Assembly: GCF_021165935.1 (NCBI RefSeq)
Contig: NZ_CP088953.1
Location: forward strand, 3,574,501 to 3,638,500
Source: Microbulbifer elongatus
Lineage (GTDB): Bacteria > Pseudomonadota > Gammaproteobacteria > Pseudomonadales > Cellvibrionaceae
Length of the DNA: 64,000 bases
Direction of reading: 5' to 3'
Made by a program: the position numbers and the translations under genes. Each line of letters begins with the position of its first letter. Within the stretch, counting starts at the first letter, position 1. Under the pieces are notes generated by a model. It was not told where the DNA came from and ran no database searches. It saw nothing but the letters and a program-made list of their open reading frames with translations. Of the stretch, positions 1-7,324 are shown piece after piece.

Positions 1-388
1 GTAAGCAGAACCGCCTTCGAAGCAGTTCCACAACACATTTAGGCGCCGATTGGCACTTGACCACCGCGCTGCGCCGCCTCCCCTGGCGAGCCGCAATACT
101 ACCGCTCCGCCACTGTATTGAATCTACACATTACTGTCATGGCGATACTCAGCCTGGGCACGCACGAAGTATTGATGTACTCCGCGAAAAACGTTGACAC
201 CTTTTTTAACAGGTTAATCTCGTATCTTAACTTCCAGGAATTGCCCTCTCACCACTTGACTTGCGAAAGCTAATTTTATTGCTGGGCCATCCTCCCAATA
301 GTCTCACTTCATCCGCGACAACGTGTATAAAGCGGGACGTGCCGAGGAGGGCAGAAGGCCCAAAGTAAATTACCCGGTCTTGCATGGT
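1..388. other. No recognisable gene; left end of cassette array
   Basis: I see no convincing open reading frame and no copy of the attC repeat found further right. The stretch is downstream of the last minus-strand cassette genes, so it is either the tail of a cassette whose attC lies outside the window or degraded sequence beyond the array. Nothing else stands out. Confidence 0.4.
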
Positions 389-646
389 TTAGTTGTCACA
401 TTGCAATGGCAAGCGAGCGACTCCTTTCAACACCACTGAGAATATAATCGGTAGCACCAACACGAAAACAGCACTATTTTCCAGAAAGTCCGCGATGCCC
501 ACCGCACCCCAGAATGGAATCTGCAAGTATAAATATAAGTAAAATCCGTACTTCAGCGGTACAAAGCACTTAGCACCACAGCTTTCACATTGTGCAGGAG
601 ACAACTTTAATGGCACAGTGAATTTGGCACCCTGACTCAGAGCCAT
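389..646 (-). CDS. Hypothetical cassette protein, CxxC motif and membrane segments
   Basis: An 85-residue protein of unknown function. The N-terminal part has three clustered cysteines (CESCGAKC), possibly a metal knuckle, followed by two hydrophobic stretches ending in FVLVLPIIFSVVL, so it is probably a small membrane protein. I chose the ATG at 646; an in-frame GTG at 652 lies 3 nt past the stop of the upstream gene and could be used through coupled translation. It lies in the same cassette as the 656-1027 gene. No attC was found after it, so this end of the cassette is unresolved. Function unknown. Confidence 0.45.
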   Translation of the reverse strand: MALSQGAKFTVPLKLSPAQCESCGAKCFVPLKYGFYLYLYLQIPFWGAVGIADFLENSAVFVLVLPIIFSVVLKGVARLPLQCDN

Positions 647-655
647 AGTCACTTG

Positions 656-1027
656 TTAGCACCTTTGATAGGGCTCAAGCGGCCCAATGCAATCATAATA
701 TTGTTCCCAAAAATGATCCTTTTCGTATCGTATAATGGATGGTAATACTTTTTTATAATTTCTATCAGATAAATCAAAGACCAGATTTAAGGAAAAGCTA
801 TTTTCGTACTCGGACAGCGCTATATCTAGCGATCCGCCCTCCGGATCTAGCTTGCCGACCATGTTAACTGCTGGGCTATTGTTTAGCCACGGACGGGACA
901 TCGGCTTAACCTCACCTGCCCGATAGAGTTTCACGCTCACAGTTTCATTATTACTCAAGGATACTTCTAATCGGTTTCCAGACTCACTCTCCCAAAGGCC
1001 ACAATATTTTTCAATATATGAGTTCAT
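656..1027 (-). CDS. Hypothetical integron-cassette protein
   Basis: A 123-residue acidic protein with no signal peptide, membrane segment or family I recognise. It has aromatic- and Trp-containing patches (CGLWESESGN near the start, DHFWEQYYDC near the end) and alternating hydrophobic residues suggesting a beta-rich fold. The ATG lies about 30 nt after the GTTA core of the attC at 1056-1170, the standard position for a cassette gene, which is the main support for its being real. Its TAA stop sits in TAACAA, the sequence that usually opens an attC, but a second small gene follows instead of a hairpin. Function unknown. Confidence 0.5.
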   Translation of the reverse strand: MNSYIEKYCGLWESESGNRLEVSLSNNETVSVKLYRAGEVKPMSRPWLNNSPAVNMVGKLDPEGGSLDIALSEYENSFSLNLVFDLSDRNYKKVLPSIIRYEKDHFWEQYYDCIGPLEPYQRC

Positions 1028-1055
1028 CGCGTGATCTCGAGTGATTTTTAAGTGC

Positions 1056-1170
1056 TAACGCCCAGCGCAGGCGCAGCCAACGCGGAGCGCCTTTTGTGTT
1101 AATGTTTGAGCGACAGCGAGTAACACAAAAGGTGCGTAGCGTTGGCTGTCGCTCTGCCGCTGTTTGTTAT
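1056..1170 (-). repeat. attC recombination site A
   Basis: One of four near-identical copies of about 115 bp. Read on the minus strand it opens with ATAACAAACAGCGG and closes with GCGCTGGGCGTTA, the usual polarity of attC. The arms pair: GCAGCCAACGC with GCGTTGGCTG, and CCTTTTGTGTTA with TAACACAAAAGG. The unpaired centre reads ATGTTTGAGCGACAGCGAG. Cassettes therefore read right to left. This copy closes the cassette that was hit by the IS30-like element. Confidence 0.9.
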
Positions 1171-1185
1171 GTGTCCCGGATTCAT

Positions 1186-2256
1186 ATACTAACCGCGACA
1201 CATTACCTAAAACTGGAGGTGATCTGCGATACTAGGGGCATTTTACTCCCGCCAAGAAGTGAATTGCACCAATGAAGTATCAACAGATCACCAGAGAAGA
1301 AAGATACACGATTGCGGCCTATCGTGCACAAGGTCTTTCCGTCAGCCATATTGCCGAGTTGACTGGACGCCACAGGAGTACTCTCTATAGGGAGTTCCAA
1401 CGTAACAGCTGCCACCGAACAGATGGCGGTTATAGACCGAGCAAGGCCGACAGTCGTACTCGAGGGCGACGTAGACGATCACGTCGTAATAGGCACTACT
1501 CTGAACGCCACTTTAAACTTGTGCGAGCGTTACTTCGGAAAAAGTACAGCCCAGAGCAAATAGTCGGTTATATACGCAGACATAAATTGATGAAACGCCG
1601 GTTAAGCCACGAAACTATCTACCAGTATATCTGGAGAAATAAGAAGAATGGCGGCAATTTATGGACGCATTTACGCCAAGCCTCAAAGCAGCGTCGAAAG
1701 CGCTACAAAGCCTATGACAGCAGGGGGCGACTTGCGGATAAACGGCACATCACAGACCGACCTAAAAGTGTTGAGGGCAGGCGTTACAAGGGCCATTGGG
1801 AAATTGACACTGTTCACGGCCGGGGCAGCAACCACTGCATTGTTACATTGCTGGAGCGTAAAACGGGGTTTGTCATGATTGGAAAGCTCAAAAATAAATC
1901 AACCTATGAGCTGAACAAAAAAACTGTACGGTTAATTAACCGTGATCCGAGAAATATTAAAACTATAACCGCTGACAATGGTACTGAATTCCACCAATAT
2001 AAGAAGATTGAAGACTGCTGTGCAGTAAAATTCTATTTTGCCACCCCGTACCACTCCTGGGAGCGAGGAAGCAATGAGCATGTCAATGGATTAATCAGAC
2101 AATATCTTCCGAAGAATCAAAGCATGGAAGACATTACGCAGCAGCAATGTGACGCTATTGCAATGAAATTAAATAGCCGCCCCAGAAAACGGTTCGGCTA
2201 CAAAACCCCAGAAGAGATGTACTATGGAAGATAACAGTTATTGTCGCGGTTCAAAC
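1186..2256. mobile_element. IS30-family insertion sequence (ends approximate)
   Basis: The element surrounds the IS30-type transposase at 1272-2234. Candidate terminal inverted repeats share a 10-bp core, AACCGCGACA at 1191-1200 and its complement at 2242-2251, with weaker similarity on either side. I could not identify a clean target duplication, so the outer limits are estimates. It sits between the stop of the cassette gene at 2263-2682 and attC A, so it interrupts a cassette without destroying its gene. Confidence 0.6.
1272..2234 (+). CDS. IS30-family transposase
   Basis: A full-length 320-residue DDE transposase. The N-terminus has the IS30 helix-turn-helix (ITREERYTIAAYRAQG, then HIAELTGRHRSTLYRE, residues about 6-41). 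The rve-type integrase core follows with catalytic residues D179 (HWEIDTVHG), D235 (TADNGTEF) and E269 (SNEHVNGLIRQ). The C-terminal signature LNSRPRKRFGYKTPEEM is typical of the family. The frame is intact with no internal stops, so the element may still be active. It is transcribed against the cassette direction. Confidence 0.95.
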   Translation: MKYQQITREERYTIAAYRAQGLSVSHIAELTGRHRSTLYREFQRNSCHRTDGGYRPSKADSRTRGRRRRSRRNRHYSERHFKLVRALLRKKYSPEQIVGYIRRHKLMKRRLSHETIYQYIWRNKKNGGNLWTHLRQASKQRRKRYKAYDSRGRLADKRHITDRPKSVEGRRYKGHWEIDTVHGRGSNHCIVTLLERKTGFVMIGKLKNKSTYELNKKTVRLINRDPRNIKTITADNGTEFHQYKKIEDCCAVKFYFATPYHSWERGSNEHVNGLIRQYLPKNQSMEDITQQQCDAIAMKLNSRPRKRFGYKTPEEMYYGR

Positions 2257-2262
2257 TTGATA

Positions 2263-2682
2263 CTAGGCGTGCTGGAGGAGGTTCACGCGAATTACGTCTT
2301 TGTGGACCCCGTAGACCAGTACAATACCGAGTTTTTCATTGAAATAGTGGGCCATAATTCCGTTACTCAACCTCAGCTCCCAATCCTTCAGATTTCCGTA
2401 CCTAGCAAGATATAGTTGTAATTTTCTTGCCTTTCCTTTCGCCCAAAACCTGCCAATTGGATCGTTGTACCAAACCGAAGAAACTATGCCACTTTTCACA
2501 TAAATTGCGACATCAAACTGAGCAGTATTTACACGATACGAAATCTCACTATCAGAACTCTCTTCGACTAGAGATCCTAGTTCCGAAATAACTGCGATAC
2601 CATCATTAATAGGTTGCCCGAGATCAATTTTTGGACTTAATAGTTTCTTTGGCCAAATTGAGTTAATCATGTTGTATCGCAT
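2263..2682 (-). CDS. Hypothetical integron-cassette protein
   Basis: A 139-residue soluble protein that I cannot assign. It is mixed alpha/beta with no signal peptide or membrane segment. Its ATG overlaps the GTTATG core of attC B; a second ATG at 2670 (codon 5) is an alternative start, and neither has a clear Shine-Dalgarno. The stop lies about 10 nt from the inferred end of the IS30-like element, so the reading frame looks complete, though the original sequence between stop and attC was split by the insertion. Function unknown. Confidence 0.5.
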   Translation of the reverse strand: MRYNMINSIWPKKLLSPKIDLGQPINDGIAVISELGSLVEESSDSEISYRVNTAQFDVAIYVKSGIVSSVWYNDPIGRFWAKGKARKLQLYLARYGNLKDWELRLSNGIMAHYFNEKLGIVLVYGVHKDVIRVNLLQHA

Positions 2683-2796
2683 AACGCCCAGCGCAGGCGC
2701 AGCCAGCGCGGAGAACCTTTTGTGTTAATGTTTGAGCGCCAGCGAGTAACACAAAAGGTGCGTAGCGTTGGCTGTCGCTCTGCCGCTGATTGTTAT
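2682..2796 (-). repeat. attC recombination site B
   Basis: A near-identical copy of site A with the same paired arms and minus-strand polarity (ATAACAATCAGCGG to GCGCTGGGCGTTA). The preceding cassette gene (2793-3182) ends with the TAA of its TAACAA, the classical overlap of a cassette stop codon with attC. Differences from the other copies lie mainly in the inner arm (GGAGAACC instead of GGAGCGCC) and in single bases of the spacer. Confidence 0.9.
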
Positions 2797-3182
2797 GTGT
2801 TTTCTTGGCACTCACTTGCAGCGATGACCTCTTGCTCTTGATATGGCATATAGCCATTTTTCAGGAAATAAATTGCTAAACTTCCATACAAGAAAAACAA
2901 TCCTATCGAGTTTGGCCATGGTCCGTCATTGAATAATACTTCATATGCAACCCAACCTAGAAAACAAAGTACGAAGACAGCCAAAACATAATTACAGGCT
3001 TTCATGAACGGGCCAGTGCTGCGCTTTCGCCACTTGAGGAGGAATAGAGCTGGGAATCCGATATACATCATAAATGCGGAAACTCCGGCCGCCCAATTAG
3101 GCCCTAAAAACGGATGCAAAGCCCAATATAAGGGGAAAAATAGTACAACCGAAGCAATGCCAATTAATAGAAGTCTCATCAC
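2793..3182 (-). CDS. Cassette-encoded small integral membrane protein
   Basis: A 129-residue protein with about four hydrophobic segments: LLLIGIASVVLFFPLYW at the N-terminus, then around VSAFMMYIGFPALFLL, NYVLAVFVLCFLGWVAY and SIGLFFLYGSLAIYFL. A short acidic tail follows. No family recognised. The ATG lies about 13 nt after a GTTATG core that was cut from its attC by the IS1182-like insertion, and the stop overlaps attC B. The position is therefore that of a canonical cassette gene. Function unknown. Confidence 0.65.
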   Translation of the reverse strand: MMRLLLIGIASVVLFFPLYWALHPFLGPNWAAGVSAFMMYIGFPALFLLKWRKRSTGPFMKACNYVLAVFVLCFLGWVAYEVLFNDGPWPNSIGLFFLYGSLAIYFLKNGYMPYQEQEVIAASECQENT

Positions 3183-3197
3183 TTACTACACATAACG

Positions 3198-4979
3198 AGC
3201 CTGTAGAAAAACGACTCTCACAATCGCTCTCTCTTGGCTGCTTTCAATTGACATTTCTTGATCACAATTCAATCACACATCTTTAACATAATCACGCTTG
3301 TGTGTATTTTTCGCATATTTCGGCGACACAAGTGTGGATAACCCTGCTAATCAGTGGATAGCGCCGTAATTCATCAACTTCTCGATGTTGTGCACCAGAC
3401 AAAACATCTGCCATTGCCCCTGCACCTTGCGTTTGCCACGCAACGAGAAGCGATTTAATCGCTTGTTGGTACCGATATTGCCAAAGACCGGCTCCACCAC
3501 CGACATGCGATGACTGTAAATCGTTTTCCCTTCCAGGCTATCGATCCGCTTCTTCATCCAGTCCATTGCGGTTTTTCCATTGGTCCAGGTAAAGGACACC
3601 TGTCGGCCGTGGCCGTCTCGGGTATCGGCCGAAGCCGGGTTACGCATGCACTGGTGTTTAATTGGGCAGTGGCGACAATCCGTCAGCCGACCTTCAAAGA
3701 AGAGCTTTCGCTTTCCTGCACTGACGTGCTCTTCTCGATAGAGCAACATTTCATTGCCAGCGGGGCAGATACAGGTCTTGCTTCTTTTATTAAGCTTGAA
3801 CTCGCTCGCAGGAATCACCTGCTTAACGCCCTTTACGGTATCTCGATGACGCTTGCCATGTTTCTCTTTTTGCTTAGCAAACGCCTTGTCGCGGGAGCGG
3901 AACTGGTTATCGGGGATGTAAGCGTTGATACCTTCGCCTCTCAGCAACGCATTATTGTCCTCACTGGAAAACCCGGTATCCGCGGTGACAATCACCTGCT
4001 CCGCAAGAATGTCCTCGGCGATGCCGGCATTCCGATAGCGCGTATTAATGCCATCGAGAATTGGCTTTAATGTGTGGGTTTCCTGCCCCTCACCAAAGGC
4101 CTGCGCCTCGACAATAATCTGGTGTTTCTTGTCCACCGCCGCGACACCGTTGTACCCCTGGATGGTACCTTTGCTGGTGGTCATCTTGGCCGACTCGTTG
4201 TCGGTGATGTTACTTTTGACTTCTTTCGGCTTCTTACCCTGCCCCATCCTTGGGGCTTGCGTCTTTAGGAAGTTGTCAATCTTTTCAAAGTGCTTCTCCA
4301 AGGTTTTATTCGCCTGCTCCAGACGCTGCTTCCGCTCCCGTTCGGCGGGCTTCCTTCCATCCAGCTTCTTATGTTCCGATAGACAATGACGGATCTTCTT
4401 GCGGATCTTTGCCTGCTTTTCCTCGAGCTCTTTAAAAGTTCCAGAGTGTGACTTGCTGGCATTCGACGACATCTTGCAGCCATCAATGGCAAAGAGTTCA
4501 TTACCCAAAAGACCTTCCTGGTCGCAAACCATCAGCACCTGCTCGAAGACAGACTGTATGGCATCGGGATAACTACTCACAAAGCTGGCAATACTGGTGA
4601 AGTGCGGCACGCTGTCACAGGACAGAGCTTTGAACAGTATATTATGCTCACACTGCCATTGGATCTCCCGGCTGGACGTGATGCCTTTGGAGTAAGCGAA
4701 CAGGATAATCTTCAAGAGAATAGCCGGATCATATGCAGACCGACCACCATCTTCATTCTTATACTTGTCGTAGAAAGCGGAAAGATTGATACGGTTGTCG
4801 ATCAGGTGATGCAGCGTGTACTCGAAGGTATTCGGCTGCAATTGATCTTCGAAATTGATTACAACCATTGTGTCCTGGCTGTAATTATAGGGCTTGAAGT
4901 TAGGCATGACGGGATCTCGAAACCGGGCCCGCAGATTTTATCAAAATCCACTAGGTTTTAAGAGTTTTTCTACAGCCTG
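3198..4979. mobile_element. IS1182-family insertion sequence
   Basis: About 1.78 kb, the size usual for IS1182 relatives. The ends carry inverted repeats sharing CTGTAGAAAAAC (3201-3212 and complement 4964-4975). AACG occurs immediately outside each proposed end (3194-3197 and 4980-4983), consistent with a 4-bp target duplication. Removing the element joins ACATAACG to CCGCCAGCAGG, restoring an attC core end. So the insertion went into the core of an attC site. The duplication is inferred from one copy. Confidence 0.85.
3351..4907 (-). CDS. IS1182-family transposase
   Basis: A 518-residue DDE transposase. The N-terminal DUF772-type domain runs through about residue 110 (includes GGRSAYDPAILLKIILFAYSKG). 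The catalytic region contains LFAIDGCKMSSNAS (first Asp), VTADTGFSSEDN (second Asp) and a C-terminal EPVFGNIGTNKRLNRFSLRG block with the Glu. A cysteine-rich insert (DCRHCPIKHQCM) is typical of this group. The frame is intact. It is the only gene of the element. Confidence 0.95.
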   Translation of the reverse strand: MPNFKPYNYSQDTMVVINFEDQLQPNTFEYTLHHLIDNRINLSAFYDKYKNEDGGRSAYDPAILLKIILFAYSKGITSSREIQWQCEHNILFKALSCDSVPHFTSIASFVSSYPDAIQSVFEQVLMVCDQEGLLGNELFAIDGCKMSSNASKSHSGTFKELEEKQAKIRKKIRHCLSEHKKLDGRKPAERERKQRLEQANKTLEKHFEKIDNFLKTQAPRMGQGKKPKEVKSNITDNESAKMTTSKGTIQGYNGVAAVDKKHQIIVEAQAFGEGQETHTLKPILDGINTRYRNAGIAEDILAEQVIVTADTGFSSEDNNALLRGEGINAYIPDNQFRSRDKAFAKQKEKHGKRHRDTVKGVKQVIPASEFKLNKRSKTCICPAGNEMLLYREEHVSAGKRKLFFEGRLTDCRHCPIKHQCMRNPASADTRDGHGRQVSFTWTNGKTAMDWMKKRIDSLEGKTIYSHRMSVVEPVFGNIGTNKRLNRFSLRGKRKVQGQWQMFCLVHNIEKLMNYGAIH

Positions 4980-5117
4980 AACGCCGCCAGCAGGGGCAGC
5001 TTACTTTGGGCGCTTTATTGCGCAAAAATGGGAGCGCAGCGACCGCGCAATAAAGTGGCCAAAGTAAGCTGTCCCGCGGAGGGCCGCAGGCCCGGAGCGT
5101 ACTGCCTGGCCTGGTTA
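4980..5117 (-). repeat. Divergent attC-like site E, split by the IS1182-like element
   Basis: Starts AACGCCGCCAGC, like the core end of the other attC sites, and has long paired arms: CAGCTTACTTTGG (4997-5009) with its complement (5059-5071), and GCGCTTTATTGCGC with GCGCAATAAAG inside. The unpaired centre ATGGGAGCGCAGCGAC resembles the centre of the other sites (TTTGAGCGACAGCGAG). The far end is poorly defined; GTTATGG near 5114 is a possible boundary. The missing core bases lie at 3191-3197 across the insertion. Confidence 0.6.
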
Positions 5118-5274
5118 TGGCTGACGCGCTCCGGAATACCTAATGGCACTTTGGCAACGCTGCCCGCCGAACTATTGAAAGAAGTCCGAACCTTCTCTCA
5201 ACCAAAAACTTTCTTACTTGCACTCCACGATACTGCAGCGGACTGCCCTATTCTACCGCAACAGAGCGAACACT

Positions 5275-5388
5275 CTAGGAACGGAACTGCTTGAATAGCA
5301 CCTTGGCAAAATGCCAAATACTGGATGCCAAAACAGTGCCGGAAATTATCTGCCGGCACAAACAACAATTTTTATGACACGGCACCAT
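5275..5388 (-). CDS. Possible 37-residue cassette ORF
   Basis: The only minus-strand frame I find in the otherwise empty cassette between attC C and attC E. Its ATG overlaps the GTTATG core of attC C, as in other cassettes here. The peptide begins MVPCHKNCCLCRQ, with four cysteines in a CxxxCCxxC-like pattern, and ends SRFQK-like reversed context without a domain. There is no Shine-Dalgarno and the length is close to chance, so this may equally be a non-coding cassette. Confidence 0.2.
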   Translation of the reverse strand: MVPCHKNCCLCRQIISGTVLASSIWHFAKVLFKQFRS

Positions 5389-5502
5389 AACGCCCAGCGC
5401 AGGCGCAGCCAGCGCGGAGCGCATTTTGTGTTAATGTTTGAGCGCCAGCGAGTAACACAAAAGGTGCGTAGCGTTGGCTGTCGCTCTGCCGCTGATTGTT
5501 AA
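5388..5502 (-). repeat. attC recombination site C
   Basis: A near-identical copy of sites A, B and D with the same arms and minus-strand polarity. It closes the cassette carrying the ccdAB pair. The other core end reads GATTGTTAAATG. Confidence 0.9.
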
Positions 5503-5567
5503 ATGCATTTGCCACGAAAGGGCTATGCGCATAAACTATGCACATGACCAATGCGAGGACTGTGACC

Positions 5568-5813
5568 ATGAAGTCAATTTATGACCATTCAGCGGCCAAG
5601 AAACCTACAAACCTTAGCCTAAACAAAGACTTACTCACTAAGGCAAAGCAGCTAAATATCAACCTTTCCGCAACGCTTGAGAAGGCTTTGGCTGTCGAGG
5701 TCAGTAAACGACAGGCTGAAGAATGGCTAAAAGCCAATCATAAAGGCCTTGAAGCCTGCAATGAGTTCGTGGAAAAGAACGGCCTTTTCTCTGACGCATT
5801 CAGGGATTTCTAG
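5568..5813 (+). CDS. ccdA: CcdA-family antitoxin
   Basis: An 81-residue antitoxin of the CcdA family. The N-terminal half carries the ribbon-helix-helix segment expected for DNA binding (KKPTNLSLNKDLLTKAKQLN, then LSATLEKAL), and the C-terminal tail (RQAEEWLKANHKGLEACNEFV ending LFSDAFRDF) matches the toxin-binding tail of CcdA. The ATG at 5568 was chosen because GAGGA lies 8 nt upstream; longer in-frame starts lack this. The stop overlaps the GTG start of the toxin gene by one base. The pair reads on the plus strand, against the cassette direction, so it needs its own promoter. Confidence 0.88.
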   Translation: MKSIYDHSAAKKPTNLSLNKDLLTKAKQLNINLSATLEKALAVEVSKRQAEEWLKANHKGLEACNEFVEKNGLFSDAFRDF

Positions 5814-6130
5814 TGAGCCAGTTTACCCTCTACGAAAACACAGATAAAACCACCAGAAAGGCCTATCCATATTTTTTGGATGTGCAAACTGACCTAATCT
5901 CTGTACTGAACTCCAGAATCGTGATTCCGGTAATTCCCGCTCAGAATCTGGAGAGAGAAGCGCCAGATCGTTTGTGCCCAATTTTTCAAATTGATAGCAA
6001 CGAGTACGCACTACTTACACATCAGCTAACCAGTGCTCCGGCATCAATTTTGAAGCGCCCCGTCGAAAACCTAGAAACCTTTCGCGATGAAATTATAAAC
6101 GCCATAGATTTTCTGATTACTGGCATTTAA
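5813..6130 (+). CDS. ccdB: CcdB-family toxin (DNA gyrase poison)
   Basis: A 105-residue CcdB-family toxin; the family traps DNA gyrase-DNA complexes. It shows the typical layout: an N-terminal strand with aromatic residues (QFTLYEN), YPYFLDVQTDLIS, the RIVIPVIP strand, the CPIFQIDSNEYALLTHQL segment, and the C-terminal helix ending in I-D-F-L-I-T-G-I, resembling the functional W-G-I end of F CcdB. It starts with GTG overlapping the ccdA stop, so translation is coupled. The stop codon lies inside attC D. A full-length intact toxin beside its antitoxin suggests a role in stabilising the cassette array. Confidence 0.88.
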   Translation: MSQFTLYENTDKTTRKAYPYFLDVQTDLISVLNSRIVIPVIPAQNLEREAPDRLCPIFQIDSNEYALLTHQLTSAPASILKRPVENLETFRDEIINAIDFLITGI

Positions 6131-6242
6131 CGCCCAGCGCAGGCGCAGCCAGCGCGGAGCACCTTTTGTGTTAATGTTTGAGCGACAGCGAGTAACACAA
6201 AAGGTGCGTAGCGTTGGCTGTCGCTCTGCCGCTGTTTGTTAC
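6128..6242 (-). repeat. attC recombination site D
   Basis: A near-identical copy of sites A-C. On the minus strand it begins with the TAACAA containing the stop codon of the hydrolase gene (6239-6913) and ends at GGGCGTTAAATG. It is the first attC of the array in reading order. Confidence 0.9.
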
Positions 6243-6913
6243 GTGGTTGTGGCACGGACTATGACTCTCGCACATGATTCCGGGGCCGTTTGAGCAATGA
6301 AATGTCCGCCTTCAACAGATTCGACACTTAGCTCGGGATATATATTACCCAAAACTTTGACTGCATCATATGCAACCAAGCGATCATTTGTTGGCCGGAT
6401 ATAAACTGCTGCGGTTGATTGTTGAACTTTCGGCTCATCAAGTTCAGCAATATTCAATAAACGCCGCTTTAGAGCGCTTGGCTTGACCTGTGTAATCGCT
6501 TGCCGAACTTGATCCATTAGCACCCTATTACCACGGCCGTCAAAACATAGCATTTTCATAAGCCAGTTTGGAAATAGATTTGGCTTAAGAAAATACTCTG
6601 GTAGGACGGCAGCAAGCTTTGCGAGCACTCCGGGGCATGAAACAAAGCTAGCTATAAAAACCACTTTCGAAACTCTGGCTCCGAGAATGCTGCATAATTC
6701 ATATGCAATTCTTCCGGAATATGATTCTGCGACTACTAAAACGCTTGATGATCCAATTTTTTCAGCAATCTGCTCCGCTTGCTGGCGGTAGCTCACACCC
6801 TGTATTTCATTCAGGCAAATAACTTCTCGGTCGAATTCGCTAGGGATATTCAGAATTAGCTCATTAAAGAGCAATCCCGTTCCATCCATTCCTGGTAGAA
6901 ATACAATTTTCAA
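6239..6913 (-). CDS. Cassette-encoded alpha/beta hydrolase
   Basis: A 224-residue alpha/beta-hydrolase-like protein. It opens with IVFLPGMDGTG (oxyanion region) and has a nucleophile-elbow-like AESYSGRIA near residue 62. A candidate acid lies in PTNDRLVAYD and a candidate catalytic His in EGGHFIAQ near the C-terminus. The substrate cannot be read. The start is TTG at 6913, since no ATG precedes the conserved first strand. The stop overlaps attC D, so it is the first cassette of the array. About 15 nt upstream lies GTTACGTG, probably the junction with a lost attI or attC. Confidence 0.75.
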   Translation of the reverse strand: MKIVFLPGMDGTGLLFNELILNIPSEFDREVICLNEIQGVSYRQQAEQIAEKIGSSSVLVVAESYSGRIAYELCSILGARVSKVVFIASFVSCPGVLAKLAAVLPEYFLKPNLFPNWLMKMLCFDGRGNRVLMDQVRQAITQVKPSALKRRLLNIAELDEPKVQQSTAAVYIRPTNDRLVAYDAVKVLGNIYPELSVESVEGGHFIAQTAPESCARVIVRATTT

Positions 6914-7283
6914 AGTTTATTTACTATCACGTAACAGTTTTATTCATACGCCATAGGCTTTTGTTGCAGAAGCAATTGTTCCTCGGCACAGAAATCAACA
7001 CCCCAACAAAAATAACCAAGAATCAATAACCTATAGAAACAGGCCATCACATTCATGCGAGCAAAAGAAGCCCATGGCTTTTGTTCTTGTTTTCCAAATG
7101 GCTTGTATGAAATACCCTAACCTTTTGTATATCAATGGTTTAGCCTATCTCATTCCCTGCACACAAGCCATAGGCTGCTGAACACAGGACTTTACCGTCC
7201 GCCGGAAGCAAGAATGTCAGTTTTGACACTAATTACACAGTTATTGATTCGCAAGACTTGTGGAGGGTAATTTCAGGCATAAA
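6914..7283. other. Gap between cassette array and sucD; no integrase gene
   Basis: In reading order this is the head of the array, where an attI site and a divergent intI would normally lie. No integrase frame is present. The stretch is AT-rich and has two related copies of CCATAGGCTTTTGTTG (near 6951) and CCATGGCTTTTGTTC (near 7071), plus AGCCATAGGCTG near 7167. I can assign no function to these. Confidence 0.5.
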
Positions 7284-7307
7284 AAAAGCCGCCCGAAGGC
7301 GGCTTTT
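7284..7307 (-). terminator. Rho-independent terminator after sucD
   Basis: AAAAGCCGCC, loop TTCG on the minus strand, and the complementary arm, followed on the minus strand by a run of T. It lies 17 nt past the sucD stop and ends the sdh-suc transcript. Confidence 0.9.
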
Positions 7308-7324
7308 CAGAAAGGAATAGCTGA

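Noticed and set aside
6914..7324. A search for an integron integrase or attI at the array head
   Set aside because: No tyrosine-recombinase frame exists here; only a GTTACGTG junction that could be the remnant of an attI or attC.
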